Assembly: GCA_002914845.1 (NCBI GenBank) | Contig: JXTC01000120.1 | Coordinates: forward strand, 330,626-394,625 | DNA: 64,000 bases | DNA from: Trema orientale | Taxonomy: Eukaryota > Streptophyta > Magnoliopsida > Rosales > Cannabaceae | Reading direction: 5' to 3' | Part shown: piece by piece, positions 59,201-64,000 of the stretch | How the letters are laid out: every line of letters begins with the position of its first letter | Position numbering within the stretch: position 1 is the first letter of the stretch | Program-made: the position numbers and the translations under genes | Notes under the pieces: model-generated | Told to the model about the DNA's origin: nothing | Seen by the model: only the letters and a program-made list of their open reading frames with translations | Databases searched by the model: none

Positions 59201-59823
59201 GAAAATATCCTGGATCTGCATACCTATATTTAATATTATGCATATGTCTCGATGAGGCTAATAGATTGCGTTGTTGTAATGCTTTTCCAGTATATTAATA
59301 CGACTTCCCTTCGTATTTAATTTGATAACTAACAAGTGATAATTTAATCTTTTGATTGACGCGTCGAGTATGAAATTTTGCTACGAAGTGTGGTCGTCCA
59401 TGTATATAAGTCCCTAATATAAAAAGAAACCCAGAAAACTATAGTGTAACCGTGAAAATTGTGTTTTGCTACGAAGTGTGGTCATCCATGTATATAAGTC
59501 TCTAATATCAAAAGAAACCCAGAAAACTATGGTGTAACCGTGAAAATTGTGTTTCAGCTTCATAATGCCATTGTCTGATTCTTGCAGTGACAAAAAACAT
59601 ATCTGTGGAGTTTGCAAGGAAGAAGGATCCTATTGTATGCATTTTACTGCATCCAGGCACGGTCGACACAGATCTCTCTAGGCCGTTTCAGAGAAATGTT
59701 CCAAAAGACAAGCTTTTCACTAAAGAATTCTCAGCACAGAAGCTCTTACAAATAATTAACGGCGTAAAGAGCTGCGACAACGGGAAGTTTTTTGCATGGG
59801 ATGGTCAGGAAATTCCCTGGTAA
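56262..59823 (+). CDS. Short-chain dehydrogenase/reductase (SDR), C-factor-like
   Basis: An NAD(P)(H)-dependent oxidoreductase of unknown substrate. Six exons, all GT-AG and in phase: 56262-56423, 57466-57618, 57888-57981, 58092-58174, 58736-58889 and 59588-59823, giving 293 aa. Rossmann-fold signature GASRGIG at 45-51 (here VQGASRGIG for the usual TGxxxGIG), NASG at 123-126, structural Asn155, candidate Ser189 or Ser194, and the catalytic YRASK (Tyr206, Lys210). The C-terminal half has HPGTVDTDLSRPF and ends NGKFFAWDGQEIPW. The first ~33 residues are Arg/Ser-rich without acidic residues, which suggests an organelle-targeting peptide. From memory it resembles Arabidopsis At4g20760. Intron 1 holds MITE copies and intron 5 an 86-bp duplication, neither affecting the reading frame. 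I am sure of the family; substrate and location are open. Confidence 0.93.
56751..57215. mobile_element. Two MITE copies in SDR intron 1
   Basis: Both blocks (about 56751-56960 and 56970-57215) repeat the order seen at 26085-26314: a T run, CTATGCATAGGTAT, AATTTGGC, TGCACATTTTTTTATTA, GAGAGAAATAACATTAATAA. The second also keeps GTTGGATCACTATTAGATGA and the right end ACATAGGTTAAAA...GGATTGGCAATC, followed by a TA repeat (57218-57233). They overlap head to tail, as if one inserted beside or into the other. Confidence 0.7.
59381..59552 (+). repeat. 86-bp tandem duplication in SDR intron 5
   Basis: Two adjacent units start TGCTACGAAGTGTGGTC (59381 and 59467) and end ACCGTGAAAATTGTGTTT. They differ at only a few positions, indicating a recent duplication about 35 bp upstream of the exon 6 acceptor. 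Confidence 0.85.
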
Positions 59824-61019
59824 GTGAGTAAAAGCTTGAAGCTTCTCCCAGATTGAAACAAACTCCACTTCTGGAGTGTCAATTGCCAGAGACGCGACTG
59901 ATCGAATTCTTGATTCGTTTATTCTTAAAGCAAACATAATGATCCATGTAGATTCCTTGTTTTGAAAATAATATTTATTCGCCAAAATAGAACAAATCTT
60001 TTTAGTTATTATATGGTTTGAGCACTTTTTAAAAATAAATAAATAAATAAATAGAGCTTGGGAAAATACTTGCGTTTACTTGTACCTGAAAAGAGTCAAT
60101 TATCTTACATGGCAATAAATTCTGTTTCTCATATTTAAAAATTGGAAAGTTTTTGATAACAAGTGAGTCTGTAATTCATTAAAAAATAAAAATACTGCTT
60201 TATGATTGGTTTCCTCCCTTGGACTGATTTTTATAACATGTCCAAGAAAGAAAAACGTCATTTTTTTCACAAATGAATTTTTCTTCGACCGAGCTCTGGT
60301 TAAACTTTTTCACTTATGTTGTTAATTAACAGTGATTTTTAAATTCAAATACAATCGTCCCTTCCCTCAACATTATATTTAGGTATATATTCATTCCAGA
60401 CTAACAATGTTAAAAAACATAGGTAGCGTACATATTTTTGAGTTATACAACTAACTCGCGTATTTGACAGTGTACCTCAGTCAAATGAAAAGTACATGCA
60501 TGTTTCAATGAAAACGTATCTTTCAGCAGTATACAATACTTCTCACCAAATTTGTTTTGTTTATTTAAAATTTTATTTTTTTCATTGAAATTTATCTATT
60601 TTTTTTGTGCCAATAGATCTTTTTGTTATTATTTATCATGTAATACTGATCTTGTTCTAAATTATTTAACATTTAATCAATTATCAATAAATAGTATACA
60701 AAATTTATGACCTAGGTGAAATTGTAATATTTTTAGAAAGTCACACTTTTCATTAGCGTATTTTTATTAAGCACGTATCAGTACATTTATTAATTCGTAG
60801 AGTACATGTATTTTTATACACATGAATTTTTATGCTAAATATGTAATACTCGTCCCAATTGTTAGTTGTTTAATTCTCGTCACATATTTTGCTAGCTATG
60901 TTGAGAAAAATATAAAAAAAGAGGAAAAAAAAAGTACAAAAGAGATTCGAGCCAGTTTAGTTTACAAATTCTACTAATAGCCAATAATAGTCATTATACC
61001 ACATTGACCCCTGAATTTA
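59824..61019. other. SDR 3' flank and intergenic region
   Basis: Presumed 3' UTR. AATAAA-type hexamers cluster in the ATAA repeat at about 60032-60053. Nothing else coding. Confidence 0.4.
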
Positions 61020-61320
61020 ATTTGGACTTGTAGCAAAATGGCTGAATTTTGAACTTATTTCAAGTAAATGTTCATTTTTTAAATATTATAGTAAAATGAC
61101 CAAGATGTCAGTGAAATATACTAACCATAAAATATGACTACTAGTATAAAATAAAAACTATTATCCTCAGTATATAAAGTAAAACTGGTATATAAGTAAA
61201 TATATTAAGTATAACTATATATATTAGGATATTTAGCTATTAAAGAGAGGAAAAAAAAAAAAAAAAAAAACAACTATTAAAACGAAGTGTAAAAAGAGAA
61301 GCCCACCATAAATTCTTTGA
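61020..61320 (+). repeat. Dispersed ~300-bp repeat, copy 4
   Basis: Closest to the copy at 41660-41940. It shares AAATATTATAGTAAAATGA, AGGATATTTAGCTAT, AAAACGAAGTGTAAAAAGAG and CCCACCATAAATTCT, and is interrupted by a long A run at about 61250-61270. Confidence 0.6.
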
Positions 61321-61462
61321 TAGTACGTTACCTTAAACTTCCCTTCTTGTTGCACAACCATTATCAACAACAAATGAGAAATTTAATGTGTATAATTGAA
61401 CACAAAAAAATTCAATGTGTATAATGATTAATTTACATATGTCAAAAGTAAGTTATCAAAAT

Positions 61463-61576
61463 GTGGTCGCAGGCTTAACCTAATTGTTAACCATATCTGT
61501 CTCCAATGTTGAGGTCTAAAGTTCAATTCCTCCTACCCTAGTATCAAAAAAAAAAAAAAAAAGAAAAATGAAAAGA
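61463..61576 (+). mobile_element. Short tRNA-derived SINE with 14-bp target duplication
   Basis: TAAGTTATCAAAAT flanks the insert exactly at 61449-61462 and 61577-61590. The insert starts GTGGTCGCAGGCTTAACC (A-box-like), has AAAGTTCAATTCC (B-box-like) about 50 bp later, and ends in an A-rich tail (61545-61576). It is a different family from the SINE at 2316-2489. Confidence 0.75.
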
Positions 61577-61590
61577 TAAGTTATCAAAAT

Positions 61591-63490
61591 AAAAGTTGGG
61601 ATCAAAATGGTACAAAGACCATAATTGGGATGCCATTGATCAAAGTAATTCTTTTTTTTTTTTTTAAATAATAATTCTAAAACCCAACGCTATTTTGAAT
61701 GTTAGTTACAATATGGGATAGTAATATTTTTGTATCTTATATTCTCTTTTTTTGGTAGAATGTAATCAACATTACCCTTTATAACATGCATACCATCCTT
61801 CAGTCAAATATCAATTTTGACTGAATTTTTTTTTAATAATTTCACAAATACTAAAAATATGAAAATTAAAATCTACGTGAAAATTTCGTGAACAACTCGA
61901 AAATATATTAAAAAAATTCCATAAAAAGATTAAAGGAAAAATATGGTTCCTCCATTTTTCTTTTGGAGAAAGCTCAACTTTTTTTTTTTTTGGTTCCTTA
62001 ATGAAATCCATAGAGTTAAAAATAATAGTTCAGATCCATTCATTCCACCAACAAGTACAAGAGATATGCTATTGATTTCTTGGCTTCGGTTTGTACTAAA
62101 ATGTGAAATTGGACAGTAAAATTCATATGTCAAGCAATGAGACTGTGTGAGTACAAAAAAGAATGTCCAGCCAAATTTAAGCTCATACTCCTAAAATAAA
62201 TCTTTATAACTCATGTGAAGTTTCATAACAAATACATGGTTAACCACGATGTAAGGAAAAAAAGAAAAACATTCAACAAGAGACTATGCCCTCAATTAGA
62301 CCTTGAATAGCTATCAATGCATTTGACTTTATAGATAAGTGATTAAGTCGATAGATTTCAATTTTTGCAAAAACACTTTCCACTACCTGAATTGTTTTTA
62401 TGAAGGATTTGGTGATAGATTTTCTGTAGATATCAATATTCAATGGTATTTATTGTTCCTAATTAGAACTAAACCCACAAAAATAGTAGGACAAAAAGAT
62501 CATAGAGATTGAAATTTACTTTTACGTAAGAGAAGGAAATATTAGATCTTCTGGCTTCGAGAGCTCCGTCTATTGTTTGTCCTACTTGGTGGTGGTCAGC
62601 TCCTTCTTTTATTTCTTCTCTAGTTTACCAGGATTGTATTGCAAAACCGAGTTTTAGGTTTTGTTGATTTGGTTTTCTTTATACCTTGAGAGGTTAGGTT
62701 TATGCCCCTTCTAATTAGGTGTATTTCTTTTTCGTTCTCTTTTATTAAATTTTTTCTCATTCTGTCGAGGTTTATCGAAAAACAGAAAAGGAAATATTAA
62801 AAAAATAAAAACAAAAGAAAATAAAAATAAATCCTACCAGAGATATATCCTAACAAGAATCTCATCCCAACGAAGTAGTATCGACGAGAGATTGGAGTCA
62901 GAGAGGAATGAAGCTTTCAAAGATGATTTGGGCTTTTTTTTTTTTTTTTTTTTTTGTTGAACGAAAGAGATTTTAAATTTATATATTTATGTATATACTA
63001 TATGATAATTACATACATGTAAAAGATATATGTTTTAAAAATAAAGTTATATGAAGAAGAATGATTACAAAAAAAACAAAAATATGAAAGGAGAGAAGGT
63101 TATTTAATTTTGCAAATAGGATTTGGGGGAAGGTTTATGGATTTGGGCTCATTAATCCCTTGAGCTGGTGCACTTACATTAGGTGACTGTGTATGAACCA
63201 GACAACCAGGTATTTAAGCTCCCAAGTTTGAACTCTTATCAAAAAAAAAAAGAAAAAAAAAGAAAAAAAGCTCCAAGTTTGAACTGACTGCTTTGTACTT
63301 GTTGCCTGAGGAGCCCCAGGATTGGGATTATCTTCTTTGCTGACCAACCCGTACTTTTTTCGCCCTTTCCGAGCTCAAATCGTAAGCCCTTTCGAGCTCA
63401 AAAAACTATAATCAATTCAGGACTGGGAGGTGTACAAGTACAAAGGGTTGTATTAACTTTCGAAACTCTAGTCTTTAGTCACTCTAGTCA
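61591..63490. other. Intergenic region upstream of the PPR gene
   Basis: AT-rich with long T and A runs (61650, 62940, 63241). At 63216-63285 the phrase AAGCTCCCAAGTTTGAACT recurs as AAGCTCCAAGTTTGAACT on the other side of an A-rich tract, resembling a short retroposed or slipped duplication. No gene. Confidence 0.45.
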
Positions 63491-64000
63491 ATGGAAAGTA
63501 AGAGCACCCATCTGGCTAATCTCTTACAGTTTTGCATAGATAAAAAAGCCCACAAGGCCGGAAAGCTTATTCATGCTTTTATATTGCGCAATGGACTGGC
63601 TTTCAATACTTTTCTCTCTAACCGGCTCGTTGAATTGTACTCGAAGTGCAGCAACATGAGCTATGCTCACCAAATGTTCGATGAAATTCCTAGGAAAGAT
63701 GTGTACTCCTGGAATGCCATTTTGGGGGCTCATTGTAAAGCTGGAAACTTACAAGATGCTCATGAGTTGTTTGTGAAAATGCCCGAGAGGAATATCGTGT
63801 CGTGGAATTGTGTTATAAGTGCTTTGGTCCGAAATGGGATGGAACGAAAAGCATTGGATGTTTATGATACCATGATTTTGGAAGGGTTTTTGCCCACCCG
63901 CTTCACGTTGGCGAGTGTGTTGAGTGCATATGGTGGAGTGTTAGATATAGAGCATGGTCGAAGATGTCATGGTCTTGTTGTTAAGATGGGTCTTGAGAGG
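63491..64000 (+). CDS. Pentatricopeptide repeat (PPR) protein, 5' part
   Basis: The reading frame opens at ATG 63491 and continues through 170 codons to the window edge without a stop or intron, so the gene is cut by the window. Motif spacing is typical of the plant-specific PLS class of organelle RNA-binding PPR proteins: GKLIHAFILRNGL, NRLVELYSKCSNMSYAHQMF, DVYSWNAILGAHCKAGNLQD, NIVSWNCVISALVRNGMERK and FTLASVLSAYGGV. Residues at the fifth and last positions of each repeat would specify RNA bases. Such proteins act in mitochondria or chloroplasts in RNA editing, splicing or stability. The C-terminal E/DYW domains, if any, lie outside. From memory the start resembles Arabidopsis At4g20770, next to the SDR homologue, which supports microsynteny. 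Confidence 0.92.
   Translation, partial: MESKSTHLANLLQFCIDKKAHKAGKLIHAFILRNGLAFNTFLSNRLVELYSKCSNMSYAHQMFDEIPRKDVYSWNAILGAHCKAGNLQDAHELFVKMPERNIVSWNCVISALVRNGMERKALDVYDTMILEGFLPTRFTLASVLSAYGGVLDIEHGRRCHGLVVKMGLER

Noticed and set aside
1-64000. Integrated pararetrovirus, organelle DNA insertion or bacterial cluster
   Set aside because: I saw no reverse transcriptase, movement or coat protein frames, no organelle gene sequence and no operon structure. This is by eye only; a database search would be needed to exclude short fragments.

Overview
This window is eukaryotic nuclear DNA from a flowering plant, most likely a eudicot. The evidence is strong A+T richness, GT-AG introns, a plant group IIe WRKY gene, a plant PPR gene and many plant-type transposon remnants. 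I cannot name the species. There are no bacterial operons, rRNA genes, convincing tRNA genes or CRISPR arrays. One base is undetermined (n at 37057).

I can support three apparently functional genes, all on the + strand. (1) A three-exon WRKY transcription factor of the WRKY14/WRKY35 type lies at 19.7-22.7 kb, with a CT-rich leader and a 19-codon upstream ORF ending 3 nt before the first in-frame ATG. (2) A six-exon short-chain dehydrogenase/reductase (SDR, 293 aa) lies at 56.3-59.8 kb, with a TATA box and two G-boxes upstream. (3) The 5' part of a PPR gene starts at 63491 and runs off the window. From memory, the SDR-PPR pair resembles the adjacent Arabidopsis genes At4g20760/At4g20770, which suggests conserved microsynteny. 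Between 44 and 50 kb are less certain coding traces: a possible two-exon 122-aa gene, a frameshifted GRF zinc-finger pseudogene, and a minus-strand multi-exon gene with in-frame stops.

Most of the rest is transposon-derived. 2.3-3.9 kb: two copies of a tRNA-derived SINE and a hAT-like element. 6.2-8.3 kb: two Copia-type LTR fragments in inverted orientation. 8.66-11.0 kb: a probable solo LTR whose central ~657 bp is duplicated in tandem. 13.4 kb: a Tourist/PIF-Harbinger MITE with TTA duplication. 16.0-17.9 kb: a CACTA element packed with ACGT-core repeats, 1.8 kb upstream of the WRKY gene. 26.1 kb and SDR intron 1: one shared MITE family. 30.4 and 42.0 kb: foldback elements. 36.5-40.8 kb: a complete but decayed Mutator-like element (MULE) with ~0.4-0.46 kb terminal inverted repeats and a FAR1-like transposase pseudogene, followed 43 bp later by a hAT MITE with a perfect 8-bp target duplication. 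50.8-54.2 kb: a Helitron-like end, a triplicated repeat, an 882-bp TIR element and a SINE fragment. 55.1 kb: a second hAT MITE with a perfect 8-bp duplication.

I found no undescribed defence or metabolic system. The most useful results are the precisely bounded transposons with target duplications, the gene models with phase-consistent splice sites, and the decaying minus-strand gene.
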